A model generated the notes under the pieces. That model saw only the letters and a list, made by a program, of their open reading frames with translations. It had not been told where the DNA came from and did no database searches. This document shows, in pieces, positions 1 to 10,300 of a stretch of DNA of 64,000 bases (position 1 is its first letter; every line of letters starts with the position of its first letter). This DNA comes from RI-106 sp964496875. Its GTDB lineage: Bacteria; Cyanobacteriota; Vampirovibrionia; Obscuribacterales; Obscuribacteraceae. The DNA lies in contig CAZCBH010000011.1 in NCBI GenBank assembly GCA_964496875.1, positions 1 through 64,000 on the forward strand, read 5' to 3'. The position numbers were made by a program, and so were the translations under genes.

Positions 1-863
1 GAAAAGATCAAATTGCGGTAGCTTTCTTTGTCACCGCCGGTAATGGCACCGAGGAAGTTGTAGTAGAGTTTATCTTCTTCATTATCCGATAGCTCCGCTG
101 CCCGATTATAGAGTTGTCGCAGTTTTGTCGAGTCTGCTTTGGTGGGGCTGTAACCTTCCGGCAGGCTTCTTGTCTCGATACTCCAGATTTGGAAAAGTGT
201 TTTTTGAATTTCATAGAACTCAGGAAAAGAGCCAGCCAGCTCTGATGGATAGTTGTCGGAGCCTTTGTCAAATTGATTCGTCAGTGTTTGTATTTCGAGT
301 TCGGGATATGGGCGAGGATAGTAACGACGCATTCTTGTAAGGGCGAAAGGATCTAGCAGTTGATCGCAGTCGGTTTGTGCTATCGCGCCGCACGTTTTGA
401 ACCGGTGATCCGGATATAGAGAGGTCAGTTGCTTGAAAGATTCATCGAGATTGACGCTTCTTTTGTAGGCGGGCAGAAAAAGAATAATCGGCACCGCCGA
501 AGCAGTCGCGAATATGACCGGCGTCAGGCGCGAACCGCGGCGAAAGCCGTTGTAAAGCCCTCTCTGCCTGGGGACATAATTAATTTCCCCACCGTAAGAG
601 AAGTAGGTGTAACATTTGCCGGAGTTCAGGGAAGGCGGTAGTCGAAGCTTTTCTTGCGGAATCAGATCTGGATTCGAAAAGCAGTCGCCTTCGGCATCCC
701 TTTTAAAATCGTTCAGATACCATCTCGATTTGCTCTCAATAGAATCATCTCCGCAAGCCTGGGCGAAGCTTGCCGACTGGAATGACAAAAGCTGCAGCAG
801 AAGTATAAGGAGGATTGAGGGAATCAAAAAAGCAGTGAAGCCGCCGGAAATTCCGTTTCTCAT
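1..863 (-). CDS. Exported or membrane-anchored hypothetical protein, cut by left edge
   Basis: An uninterrupted minus-strand frame runs from an ATG at 863 to the left edge (287 residues visible). The N-terminus is a clear signal sequence or anchor: a short polar start, then a long hydrophobic stretch (residues 10-28, with ILLILLLQLL), then an Ala/Ser-rich region and a Cys near residue 37. A second hydrophobic stretch at about residues 112-130 (PVIFATASAVPIILFLP) could be a membrane segment. Further Cys residues (near 59, 82, 155, 163) suggest an extracytoplasmic, possibly disulphide-bonded domain. The visible C-terminal part is charged and helical. I do not recognise a family. The frame is real by codon texture and absence of stops; the function is unknown. 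Confidence 0.7.
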   Translation of the reverse strand, partial: MRNGISGGFTAFLIPSILLILLLQLLSFQSASFAQACGDDSIESKSRWYLNDFKRDAEGDCFSNPDLIPQEKLRLPPSLNSGKCYTYFSYGGEINYVPRQRGLYNGFRRGSRLTPVIFATASAVPIILFLPAYKRSVNLDESFKQLTSLYPDHRFKTCGAIAQTDCDQLLDPFALTRMRRYYPRPYPELEIQTLTNQFDKGSDNYPSELAGSFPEFYEIQKTLFQIWSIETRSLPEGYSPTKADSTKLRQLYNRAAELSDNEEDKLYYNFLGAITGGDKESYRNLIF

Positions 864-1085
864 CGTGGTTTCGAATCGTACTGATTTGTAGTATTAGCAA
901 TAGTTTAGTCGAAGGGATATACATTGGGCACGGGATTTACCCTGAATCTGTATACAAAGCCGATATAAAATCAAATGGAAAAGTTTATCAATTCTTAGAA
1001 CCGGCTTCCTTCCGGTCAAAATCCAGGATAATACACCGGTAACTTACTAGATCTATTATTCAGCATCACTGTTGTTGGAGTTCTC

Positions 1086-3305
1086 TTGCCTCAAGACAAG
1101 CAAGCACCACTAAAGATTGAGTCGGTATTGAGCCGAGATCTCGGTTTGAGCGCCGCTCTAGCTATCGGCGTTGGCACAATGATCGCCGCCGGTATCTTTA
1201 CCCTCTCCGGTCTTGCCATTCGCAATGTCGGCTCGGCGGCCATACTCGCTTTTCTTCTTGCCGCCTTTGTCGCTCTGATCACCGCCCTTACTTATTGCGA
1301 GTTCGTCTCTATCTATCCGGAGTCGGGAGAAGGGTATCTTTATACCCGTAGCACTTTCAAGGCTCCGGTGGCTTATATAGTGGGCTGGGCGCTTTTTCTG
1401 GGCTATACCTCTTCCTGTGCTTTTTATCTCTCCAGTTTATCGAGCTATTTCAACGAGTTCGTTTTGAAACTGCCTATTGAAGCGGCGGCCGGTGTGGTCG
1501 CGCTCATACTGCTTACGCTGCTCAATATTAAAGGGACCAAAGAGAGTGGACGCTTCCAAATAGTGGTCACTCTGGCAAAGGTCATCCTTCTGCTCTGGTT
1601 TATCACAGGTGGTTTGTCCAGTGTGGACTTTGAGGCTATTGCGACCAAATTCTCCACCGATATCGTCACCATCGCTCAAACTTCGGCCATGGTATTCATA
1701 ACCTTTTTCGGCTTCTCTGCCATCGCCGCTTCCGCCGGTGAGATTAAAGATCCTATCGTCACCATTCCCCGGGCGATTTTTATTTCTGTCGCCCTGGTGA
1801 CTTTTCTCTATACTCTGGTGATCCTGGTTGTGGTGGCGGCAGGACTCACCGTATATGATGAAGCGGCTATGGGCAACGCCGCCAAGCAATTTCTCGGGCC
1901 CATCGGCGGTTATGTGATCATCGGCGGAGCGCTTTTTTCGATGGTTTCGGCAGCCAATGCCTCTATTATGGCCGGATCCAGAGTGATGCTCTCCATGGCT
2001 CAGCTCGGTCAGTTCCCGGTGGAGTTTGCCGCGGTCAACAAAAGGACCCGCACCCCTATCGTTTCGCTTCTGCTGGTCGGGCTTGCCATACTACTTTTCT
2101 CTTTAAGTTTCAAACTGGAGGACATGGCTCACTTTGCCGACGCCGTGGTGCTATTTGTGCTCGTTATTGTAAATGGCGCTTTGATTGTCCATCGTCGCAA
2201 ATATCCCGAGATAGAACGTCCCTTCAAAGTTCCTCTGGTACCGCTATTGCCTGCTCTGGGCATAATCTCGAACGCTTATCTGCTCTTTCAGATTTCTCAC
2301 CATCCCTTTCCATTGCTGATGGCGGTGGCATCTTTGATCATAGGTTTCGTCGGTTTCTTCGCCTGGAAAGGCATTCAGCCCCACGAAGAACTTCTGCCCG
2401 GTGCCCGCTCCCGGGTGGCTCTGGAGCGGTCTGTTTCTGATGCCAAGCATGACTTCAGTGTGCTAGTTCCCCTGGCCAATCCCGAGAACGTGCCGCTTTT
2501 GATGGAGCTTGCCTGCGCTATCGCCCGGGATAGAAAGGGTAAAGTCGTCACCCTGAGGGTGGCTGTGGTCCCGGAGCAGCTTCCCTTGAGCCATGAAGAG
2601 ACTTATATAGCAAGGGAGAGAAAGATTCTAGAGCAAGCCCATGCCGCCGCCCTCGAATACGAAGTGCCGGTCACTTCTATGGTCCGGGTCGGACATAACG
2701 CCGCCCGGGCGATTCTCGAAACAGCCCGGGAGAGGAGCTGTGACCTGATTGTTTTAGGATGGCGCGGTTATTCTTCGACCAAGCAGAAGATCCTCGGAGA
2801 GACCGTGGATGACGTGGTCACCCATGCCAGAGCCGATGTGATGCTGGTAAAACCCAACGGTATCGGCTCGTTGAACAACTTCTTGCTTCCTACCGTAGGC
2901 GGCGAACATGCCGAATGTGCTGCCGATTACGTCTCTTCGCTCGTCAGAGCGAGGGGCGGGGAGCTTACCATGTGCAGTGTGGTGCCCCCGGAATCACCGG
3001 CGCCGGATAACCGCCTTGCTCTCGAGAAACTGGACGGCGAAGTGAAGCGCATCAAAGATGCAAGGGGCGTGGGAGCCGATACCAAGCTTATTCACAACCG
3101 CTCGATTAGCGCAGGCGTTATTCAAGAAGCCAAGGAATACGATGCAGTGGTGGTGGGGGCCTCGAGACGCAGCATCTATCCCCAGATTATCTTTGGAAAT
3201 ATTCCGGAAACCATCGCTAAAAGAACCAGCAAGCCGGTGATTCTCTTCAAGCATCATCACCCGGTCAAGTCGCTGATTGGCAGAGTGGTCGGCGAAGACA
3301 GCTAA
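1086..3305 (+). CDS. APC-superfamily amino-acid permease with C-terminal universal stress (USP) domains
   Basis: Starts at a TTG (1086) five bases after GGAG; no ATG lies near that start. Residues about 15-430 form a 12-helix amino acid/polyamine/organocation permease. The first helix carries the unwound GIGTMIAAGIF motif typical of the family, so proton-coupled amino-acid uptake across the inner membrane is expected; the substrate cannot be read. Residues about 450-590 and 600-735 look like two USP domains. The first has an ending of the type GETVDDVVTHARADVMLVKP and the second a similar GNIPETIAKRTSKPVILFK ending. Permease-USP fusions are known in bacteria and archaea, and the cytoplasmic USP part is thought to tune transport. 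At 739 residues, the length suits permease plus tandem USP. Confidence 0.88.
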   Translation: MPQDKQAPLKIESVLSRDLGLSAALAIGVGTMIAAGIFTLSGLAIRNVGSAAILAFLLAAFVALITALTYCEFVSIYPESGEGYLYTRSTFKAPVAYIVGWALFLGYTSSCAFYLSSLSSYFNEFVLKLPIEAAAGVVALILLTLLNIKGTKESGRFQIVVTLAKVILLLWFITGGLSSVDFEAIATKFSTDIVTIAQTSAMVFITFFGFSAIAASAGEIKDPIVTIPRAIFISVALVTFLYTLVILVVVAAGLTVYDEAAMGNAAKQFLGPIGGYVIIGGALFSMVSAANASIMAGSRVMLSMAQLGQFPVEFAAVNKRTRTPIVSLLLVGLAILLFSLSFKLEDMAHFADAVVLFVLVIVNGALIVHRRKYPEIERPFKVPLVPLLPALGIISNAYLLFQISHHPFPLLMAVASLIIGFVGFFAWKGIQPHEELLPGARSRVALERSVSDAKHDFSVLVPLANPENVPLLMELACAIARDRKGKVVTLRVAVVPEQLPLSHEETYIARERKILEQAHAAALEYEVPVTSMVRVGHNAARAILETARERSCDLIVLGWRGYSSTKQKILGETVDDVVTHARADVMLVKPNGIGSLNNFLLPTVGGEHAECAADYVSSLVRARGGELTMCSVVPPESPAPDNRLALEKLDGEVKRIKDARGVGADTKLIHNRSISAGVIQEAKEYDAVVVGASRRSIYPQIIFGNIPETIAKRTSKPVILFKHHHPVKSLIGRVVGEDS

Positions 3306-3382
3306 GATATGACGGCTTTTGTGGACTTTGCGTAATATCCGCCTTGAATTGGCGCGAGGATGTCTATATACTGGCTTCCATC

Positions 3383-3577
3383 ATGGAAGAATTAAGAGAC
3401 TATCTCAATGATTTGAAGCGGGACAGATTCGTCTATCTCGTTCTAGCGCTTGCCGCCCTTGCTATATTTTTCAGTCTGCAAAGCGGTTTTGTCCAGACCG
3501 TCAATTCTGTCGCCGGTGACTTCCATGACAAGCTCGGTACTATGTCTATTGCTGCCGGCGGCTCCAGCCAGATGTAA
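3383..3577 (+). CDS. Small single-pass membrane protein
   Basis: A 64-residue frame from ATG 3383; an in-frame TTG at 3344 would add 13 residues, and neither start has a clear Shine-Dalgarno. It has a charged N-terminal helix (EELRDYLNDLKRDR), one strong hydrophobic segment (residues about 16-32, VYLVLALAALAIFF) and a short polar tail. This is the usual layout of a small inner-membrane protein with its N-terminus inside. It follows the permease by about 80 bp on the same strand and could be co-transcribed. It ends 3 bp from the stop of the convergent HEAT-like gene. No family recognised. Confidence 0.5.
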   Translation: MEELRDYLNDLKRDRFVYLVLALAALAIFFSLQSGFVQTVNSVAGDFHDKLGTMSIAAGGSSQM

Positions 3578-3580
3578 CTT

Positions 3581-4612
3581 TTAGCTTTCAGGTCCCATGT
3601 TGAATCTGAGTAGATAGCTCAGGTTTGCTTGAATCCTTGCGGTTTCGATGCGGGACGCTTTATCGGGATAGAGCTTCTCGAATAAGCCGAGTAGGCTTCC
3701 TGCTTCTCGGGCGGCAGCAGGTTTTTCGCCGTTCAATCCAATGTTAGCCAGGTTTTCGATTGCTTTGTTAACCAGGCTGTTCACCGCGCAGGGGGGCTGC
3801 ATGTGCGCTAGAGAAAAGCAGCCGGCCAGTCTCAATTTTTCTGAGGGGTTGGTTAAAATGGCGAGGATCTCGGCAACGAGGGGGTCGCTTTCATCATTGA
3901 CAGAGCAAGATTTGAGCGCATTGAATATGTTCTGGATAAGCTCATTTTCGTTCAAATCAGAGTCATTGAAGCCCCCTTTTAAGCGCAAGCTTCGGTCGAG
4001 ATTGTTGCTGAGCAGATCCGGGGGAGTGTTCTGCCACAGGTGACCGACCATGTCTTCGAGGGCGACAAGGGCGCCTGCCGCTTCGGCCCGGATTCTGGTA
4101 TCCTGGGAGTTGAGGCTGAGGGCAGCCAGTACGGGCATGGCCGGTCTGTAACCCAGGACTTTGATCAAGGTCAGTAACTCGACAGAGATAGTGGTGTCGC
4201 TGGTGGTGCTAGATAGGGACCGCTCCAGGGTTTCAAGAGCCAATTTGCCTGCCTTCTCGAAATCTACCGGGTCCTTTTTGTCTTTATGCAGAGGCAATTC
4301 GACAAGGGTGGCAAGAGCGGTCCGGCGATTGTGCCTATCAAATTCGGGTACCGTCAATAGATAGGTTGCGACAAGGCTATATATGTCCTCTGCGGAAAGC
4401 ATGTCTGCCCGAAGCAATGGTAAGAGAGAATCGAGGGCGAGGCTTCTATTAGCATCATTCTCCACGATATAGCGAAGCAGCTCTTCGCCCAGACTTTCTT
4501 TATCGTAGAGAGAGCCTCTCTCCAGTCCCGGTACCAGATTATCCTGCAGCCAGGAAAGGGCGGTTTTCGATTCTGTATTCGAATCCGTATTTGATGTGTT
4601 CGAGTCGACCAT
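3581..4612 (-). CDS. HEAT-like helical repeat protein
   Basis: 343 residues, all helical, with no signal sequence and no membrane segment. The N-terminus is Ser/Thr/Asn-rich and disordered. Residues about 150-330 contain degenerate HEAT/armadillo-type repeats with the typical pattern of hydrophobic helix pairs (for example MPVLAALSLNSQDTRIRAEA, and later AEILAILTNPSEKLRLAGC). Such repeats make protein-binding solenoids. Several other HEAT proteins lie in this window, but this one has no partner next to it: it converges on the small membrane gene and is followed upstream by a 304-bp non-coding stretch. The exact function is unknown. Confidence 0.72.
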   Translation of the reverse strand: MVDSNTSNTDSNTESKTALSWLQDNLVPGLERGSLYDKESLGEELLRYIVENDANRSLALDSLLPLLRADMLSAEDIYSLVATYLLTVPEFDRHNRRTALATLVELPLHKDKKDPVDFEKAGKLALETLERSLSSTTSDTTISVELLTLIKVLGYRPAMPVLAALSLNSQDTRIRAEAAGALVALEDMVGHLWQNTPPDLLSNNLDRSLRLKGGFNDSDLNENELIQNIFNALKSCSVNDESDPLVAEILAILTNPSEKLRLAGCFSLAHMQPPCAVNSLVNKAIENLANIGLNGEKPAAAREAGSLLGLFEKLYPDKASRIETARIQANLSYLLRFNMGPES

Positions 4613-4916
4613 GGTTCGAATGGTATCACACCGTTTAAATCTGAATTTGGTCCTACCGGTGATGGCCCGGTCCGTGGTGGCAGAGCCTTTATTTTTCCTC
4701 TTGATTATTAGATATCTCTGAGATTGATCTGAAGCGGGAAAATTTTTTCAAGAGTCACAGGCTGCCGCTTTCGCCTTGCTGGAAAGGGGAACGGAAAGAT
4801 GTCAAGCAGAGATTTAATTATTAATATGAGCCTGATATGCATAAAATTAAAACCGTCGAATTCATCTTCACTGAGATGTTCTAGCTGATCAGTGATATCA
4901 AATATTGGTGTCCGGA
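4613..4916. other. 304-bp non-coding region between divergent genes
   Basis: Separates the minus-strand HEAT-like gene from the plus-strand opine-dehydrogenase-like gene, so it should hold both promoters. It is A/T-rich, notably around 4815-4855. I see no convincing hairpin, no long repeat and no plausible open frame. Confidence 0.5.
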
Positions 4917-6092
4917 ATGAGATTAGATTTCGTAGAGTCTGCCGACTCTATCTATGCTAACGCAGCCATATCCCTACCCGTTTCGGCATCGGCCAATGTT
5001 GTCACCAGCATCAGGCCGGAAGTTCGCAATGTCGCCATTGTGGGCTTCGGAAACAGCGCCCACGCGCTTGGTTCTTATCTGTCTTTGAAAGGTCATAGAA
5101 TAAGTTATCTCACCCGCAAAGAAGAGGAAGCGGATAGAGAAATAACCGCCTTTGGTGCTTTCGAGGCGCGCTTTTCGCCTGTAAGAATATCGAATGATTG
5201 GGATCAGGTGGTCAATTCTTCCGACACCATATTCATAGCCACCGTCGCCACAGCCTATCGAGATATCGCAGCAAGACTGGCTCCAGCCCTTCGAAAAGAG
5301 CAGGCAGTGGTTCTTTTCTCTAGCAAGCTCGGAGGGGTGCTCGAGTTTAAAGAAGCGCTCAAAGAGTTCAACGCCCCTGATTGTGATGTCATAGAGACCG
5401 ACGCCCTCTTCGCCTGCCGTCTGCAGCCCGTCGACCGGGTCTGGGTGCGTGGCGTCAAAAAGTGGAATCTTTACACCGGTTGTTGTCCCGAATCCACCCG
5501 TCAGAAAGGCGCCAGGCTGACCGAATTCTTCCCGGGTCTTGTGCCGGCGGATAACTTCATTCATCGCGGATTGACCGATTTTGGGGCTCTCACCCATTCT
5601 TTGAATATGATCGTGAACATGAACGCTATAGATAGAGGCGAAGAGTATTCCTTCTATTACGAAGGTTTCACCAGAAATACAATCAAACTTCTAGAGCAGA
5701 TGGAGGCCGAGTTCAACGCCGTTGCCGGTCGTTACGCCACCAGTTTGATTCCGGCTAAGGAGCTGCTCAATCGCTATTATGGCTCCAGCACTCGCTCTCT
5801 TTATGACGCCCTCACCACAGTGCCCAATTATAAATTCTCCAAGGCTCCCACCACCCTGCAGCATCGCTATCTTATAGAAGACGTGGGCTGTACCCTGATT
5901 CCGCTCAAGCAACTGGCGGAGCTTGCCGGGGTAAAGACACCACTGATAAATTCGGTCATCTGTATGGCAGGCATTCTCACCGATACCGATTTCGAAACAG
6001 AAGGCAGGACTCTCGATAAACTGGGTCTTGGAGACAAAAGCTACGAAGAGGTCTGGCGAATTGTTAATAGGGGCTCCGCCAGAGCACTATAA
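4917..6092 (+). CDS. Opine/octopine dehydrogenase-like NAD(P)-dependent enzyme
   Basis: ATG at 4917 chosen; a TTG at 4905 is also in frame. After about 35 residues comes a Rossmann strand and glycine motif (VAIVGFGNSAHALGSYLSLK), then a nucleotide-binding domain to about residue 190. The C-terminal half is helical and fits the octopine/nopaline dehydrogenase alpha-helical domain: a histidine in the GALTHSLNMIVN region, and the late EDVGCTLIPLKQLAELAGVK segment. Enzymes of this family reductively join an amino acid to a 2-oxo acid, or run the reverse reaction. The gene is an orphan here, with no nicotianamine-synthase-like or transporter partner beside it, so metallophore synthesis cannot be inferred. 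Length (391 residues) is normal for the family. Confidence 0.72.
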   Translation: MRLDFVESADSIYANAAISLPVSASANVVTSIRPEVRNVAIVGFGNSAHALGSYLSLKGHRISYLTRKEEEADREITAFGAFEARFSPVRISNDWDQVVNSSDTIFIATVATAYRDIAARLAPALRKEQAVVLFSSKLGGVLEFKEALKEFNAPDCDVIETDALFACRLQPVDRVWVRGVKKWNLYTGCCPESTRQKGARLTEFFPGLVPADNFIHRGLTDFGALTHSLNMIVNMNAIDRGEEYSFYYEGFTRNTIKLLEQMEAEFNAVAGRYATSLIPAKELLNRYYGSSTRSLYDALTTVPNYKFSKAPTTLQHRYLIEDVGCTLIPLKQLAELAGVKTPLINSVICMAGILTDTDFETEGRTLDKLGLGDKSYEEVWRIVNRGSARAL

Positions 6093-6095
6093 GTT

Positions 6096-6635
6096 TCAAC
6101 CGCCGCTCTCGCTTAGGGCTCTATTAATCAGCATAAAAAAGAGCACCACCCAGATTGGAATCGGCACCAGGGAAGCTTTTTTGCCGGTGAGCTTGTATTG
6201 AATATAATCCGCCACAACCAGTAGCAGGCAGGCGCCTGAGATTAAGGTCAGCCCGACAGAGCCCGGTACAAGCCAGACCACTCGGTTTTTGTAGAAGATC
6301 CAGCCAAGCAGGAAGACCATCACGGCGCTCACTCCAAGAATAGAGACTGGTTTCAGGCGTTCATGGCTTTTCTCTCTTTCGGTCAGCTCGTTTTGACCTT
6401 CTTTGGGTTTGAGCGGACGGAGCAATCGCAAGAGAAGCAAGGCGTAAAGAAGCAAAAGGATAGACATCCCCACCGTATAGGTGCTTCTTTCGTCCCAGTT
6501 TAAAACGTCTTCGGCCATATATAAATAGCCGTTGTAGAGCAGGAAAATAAAACAGGCAAGCAGACCGAAAAGTCCGAGGACCATTATTAGAGTAAAGTTC
6601 GAATTGTTTTTGTCGGGTTCGGGTTCTGATGACAT
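6096..6635 (-). CDS. Polytopic membrane protein of unknown function
   Basis: 179 residues with about five hydrophobic segments: residues 16-34, 53-72, 98-114, 121-141 and a C-terminal one. A charged loop sits in the middle (about 74-92, rich in Lys/Glu). The N-terminus is short, acidic and Asn-rich. It converges on the opine-dehydrogenase-like gene with 3 bp between the stops and lies just downstream of the metallophosphoesterase gene on the same strand, with which it may form a transcription unit. No recognisable family motif. Confidence 0.6.
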   Translation of the reverse strand: MSSEPEPDKNNSNFTLIMVLGLFGLLACFIFLLYNGYLYMAEDVLNWDERSTYTVGMSILLLLYALLLLRLLRPLKPKEGQNELTEREKSHERLKPVSILGVSAVMVFLLGWIFYKNRVVWLVPGSVGLTLISGACLLLVVADYIQYKLTGKKASLVPIPIWVVLFFMLINRALSESGG

Positions 6636-6678
6636 TCTTCTTATTGTACGTTATAGAACGAGAGGAAGCATCTTTACT

Positions 6679-7308
6679 CTATATCTCTATCAAGGTGGGG
6701 GCATTGTTCGGTCTATATCTGCCATCACAGATAGAGACATTGTAGTATCTGGTTCTGCCAAGTACGAATTCTCCGTAAGATTCATGAATATGACCGAAAA
6801 CATGGACCGCCGGTGGTGACTTCAGTCTTTCTGTGAGAGTGATCCTCAGCTCTTCGCAGCCGACATTGCCGCTTGGACAGAGGTCGAGGATACTTTCGGG
6901 CGGACCGTGGGTTATGAGCAGATCGATACCCTCCGGGATCTTGTCCCAGGCGGTTTTGATATCTTTTCCACGCTCTTTCATGAAACTCCAGTTCATGAAC
7001 TGCGGAGTCCAGGGGCTGCCCCAGATTCTAATACCGTCAATCTCGAGCAACTCGTCTTGCAGATAAATACAGGCGCTCAGTACATCGGCGGCAGAGGCGC
7101 TATCTTTTTCTAAGAAGCGGTCATGATTGCCGGCTATCACAACCGGTTTATGCTTGAATCTGTAGCTCTCCTCCATCAGATAATGATTGATTTCAGAGAG
7201 TTCTTCGCGGCTGCCGCGGCTGGTCAGGTCGCCGGCGACCACCAGAAGATCCCCTTCAGGTAACTCCGGAGTACGGTTGTGAATATCGCTAATCGCTACT
7301 ATTTTCAA
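6679..7308 (-). CDS. Calcineurin-like metallophosphoesterase (MPPED/UPF0046-like)
   Basis: 209 residues from a TTG start at 7308. All signature motifs of two-metal phosphoesterases are present in order: the first metal motif SDIHN (residues 7-11), GDL (about 27-29), GNHD (about 60-63), an ITHGPPE segment and GHIH near residue 171. The spacing and the THGPP motif resemble the MPPED/UPF0046 group, which hydrolyse phosphodiesters. The physiological substrate cannot be told. The protein is cytosolic, with no signal sequence. It sits upstream of the small membrane protein on the same strand. Confidence 0.85.
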   Translation of the reverse strand: MKIVAISDIHNRTPELPEGDLLVVAGDLTSRGSREELSEINHYLMEESYRFKHKPVVIAGNHDRFLEKDSASAADVLSACIYLQDELLEIDGIRIWGSPWTPQFMNWSFMKERGKDIKTAWDKIPEGIDLLITHGPPESILDLCPSGNVGCEELRITLTERLKSPPAVHVFGHIHESYGEFVLGRTRYYNVSICDGRYRPNNAPTLIEI

Positions 7309-7371
7309 CTGAGGCCTGGTCGCTTTTAAGTGGGTTTCGCCAGTTATTGTACCTCTTATTCCCTTCTCTGA

Positions 7372-10300
7372 TTATCGGGTACTCTTTGCCGGGGTTGTCA
7401 GATCCAGATAGAAGCGGGCGTCTTTTTTGAGACCGGCGACGGCGCTGTCTTTTTCTATGTTCTGCAATACGGAAAGGGCCGAGGAAAGGTCGATGCCGGC
7501 ATAGGAGCCGAGCTCGATCATGCTTCCGGCGGCTGCCAGTCTGACTCTTTCATTGCTGGAGTTCATGGCCAGGCGCAGCATGTTGAAACGGGGGTCTTTA
7601 GCGTCCCGGGTGTGCTGGTTCTTGACTGCCGCGAATATGGCGTCTATCACAACCTGGGCGTTGTTGCCGTCCTCTAGAGCTTTCTCTATGTTGAGAGCGC
7701 GCTGGGCTGCAGTGGTGGTATCGTCCTGGGCTGTGTCGCGCCATATTTGAATGACCGAATCTCTCATCTTGTGCAGCGCTTCTTCCGCCTCTCTACCGAG
7801 GGCGGTGCCTTGCTTCTCTTTGACCAGGGCTTCGAGTATCGGGTAGGCTTTATGATGTCCGTTGGCGACGATGGTTTTGACCAGAGTGCTTTCGATGGTG
7901 GCGTCGGCGCTATAAGGAGCGCGCTGGGTAATTTGAAGATCAAGGGCACTGGCGGCAGTGAGAGCCGCTTCTTCTCGAGTAATCGCCCTTCTGCCGTTTT
8001 TGTCCGGTGTGGCCAGTTGATCGAGGGCTTCTGCCAGATAGCGTCTTGCTCGATGATCCATGTTGCGGCTCTTAGTCAGTCCCTCTTGAACCGCCCAGAC
8101 TATTAGATCTCGGTTCTCTACTCCGGGTTTGGCCAGGTCACGAATTGCCTGGGCAGACTTTCTCTGGGCCCAGTCGGATTCATCAGAGGCAAAAGGCTGA
8201 CCGCCGTTCTGCAATATATCTATCAAGGCGAGCTTGGCTTTCATGCCGTCGACATTGCGCAGAGCGGCCCGGTCTATCAAGCGCTCGAACTGGGCGTCAC
8301 GGCTGTCAGTTACTTCCTGTCGTCTTGTGTTGCGGGCATTGGCTTCATTATTGTCTATGGTGCTGCGCGCGCTGAAGAACCAATCCACTGATCCGAGGAA
8401 GCCGGCATAAACAGCTTCTGCTGCTTTATCTCCTTCGGAGTCTCGATAGCTGTTGAAGGTCTTTCCATCGAGAAGAGGAAAGTTCTCTTCGCGCCATTTT
8501 CTGATGTAGTATTTGGTGGCATCATCTTTTTGATCGCCAGGAAGGTTCCTTTTAAATCTTTCTACATCTTCTTTGAGTGCTGTCCAGCCCTCGAAAGGAT
8601 CTTTCATGAGGGCGGCGGCGGTGTGTTCGAAGACTTTCTTATACTCTTCGCTACTGGGATCCAGTCTTTCCTGGGTAAATTTGACGTCGAGCAGACGGCT
8701 CGAAACGGTGGGGTCGGATTCGGTGCCCACCAGATTTACTACCAAAGATCTCAGTTTTGGATCTCTCAAGGTCTCGAGAGCCTTAATCGCTTCGTAGCGC
8801 ACCGAGGCATCCCAGTCTTTCTGGGTCTTTCTCTCTGTGTCGCCGGCAAGCGTGTCTCTCAATACGGTGATGGCATTTCTTGAGCCCATCTCAGTAAGGC
8901 TTTGAATAGCTGCTATCCTAAGTTTCGGAGAGAAGTTCGCGAATTTGTCCGAGTTTTGATCTAGTAAGCTGATCAAAGACTGCTCGACCATGCTCTTCTG
9001 TAGTTGGTCGCCTCCTTCTATCACAGGCTTGAGTACTTTGATAAAATCAGCACTATCGCCCTCGGATTTCAGGTCCAGGCTGTATTCTTCCACTCCTTTC
9101 AAAGTATTGGCTAGAATAGCTATGGATGTCTCGCGTACAGAATTGGCCGCTTTCTTGTCTTCTCTAGATTCCGATTCAGAAAGACTCTTCATGCCTTCGG
9201 CACCAAGTTTCTCTATTACCTGGCGGCTCAAATCGACATTCTCGGGATTCATCAAAGTTGCAAGATTGCGGTAGGCCGATAGACGCAGCTCGGCATCGTC
9301 TCCGGCAAGATCAAGAACGGCGGAGGCGGCATTTAATCTGCGCTCGCTGTTTTTAGTTTCGTCGGCCATATCGGCTTTGAGCAGATTGAGCGCTTTAGTC
9401 GAGAACGCGTTCTCTCCAGTAACATCTTCCGCTTTGCTTTCGCCCAGCAGTCGCGAGAACTGTTTGATCATCTCCTGCCTGGTGTCAGAGTCGCCTTCGC
9501 CATTGGCGTAGAGCATCAGGGCGGCGGCCGCTCTATGATCTTTGTTTTTCGCGGTAAGAGAGACATTATGCAGGTAGCTCTCTACCGCAGAGGCGCTGAG
9601 ACCGACTTTGAGGCTGTCTTCTTTGAATTGATCTCTGGCATCGAGTGTGACCGCTTCTTGAATTTTGAGCGCGTCTACGGTAACACCCAGGCGAAGAATG
9701 GCTTCGCTCTTTTCTCTGTCGGTGGCTTTGTCGGAAGAGAACACATCTTCCAGCACTCCTGCCACCTCTCGACCGCTAGCCACACCAAGCTGGAGAGCCA
9801 GATCGCCTGATGCCACCAGTTTTGATTCTTCTTTGGGAGAGACCAGCTCTCTTCTCAGATAGGCGGCTATGTCGCTGGATTTCAGCTCTTGTTTTTCGGT
9901 GCGGGCAGGGGAGGTGTGTTCTACGTCGGTGCTGCCGTATTGGTGGTATACCTTCTCTGTGTATTTGTATTCAGCGATGTTAATGTCGCGGCTGGCGAGG
10001 GTCTCGGGTAGATTGCCTTCGCTGTCGCGGGAGAGTTGCAGAAGGGCAAGAGCGGCTGCGGTCTGGACTGCCCTGTTTTTAGAATCGGCATATTTTAAGA
10101 AGCCGCCGCTTTTGTCTTGCAGATGACTTCTGTCGGCATCCCGTCCTGTGACCTGGCTTCCGTCCGGCATAAACTGGCTTACCAGCTCTTGCTTGTACTG
10201 GGCTATCTCCTGGGGGGTGGCTTCTCGAGTCAAAAGGGTTCTGGTTTTATCGAGAATCTCTTTTACCTGGGGATCGCCATTCTCTCCCTGAAGAAGCTGC

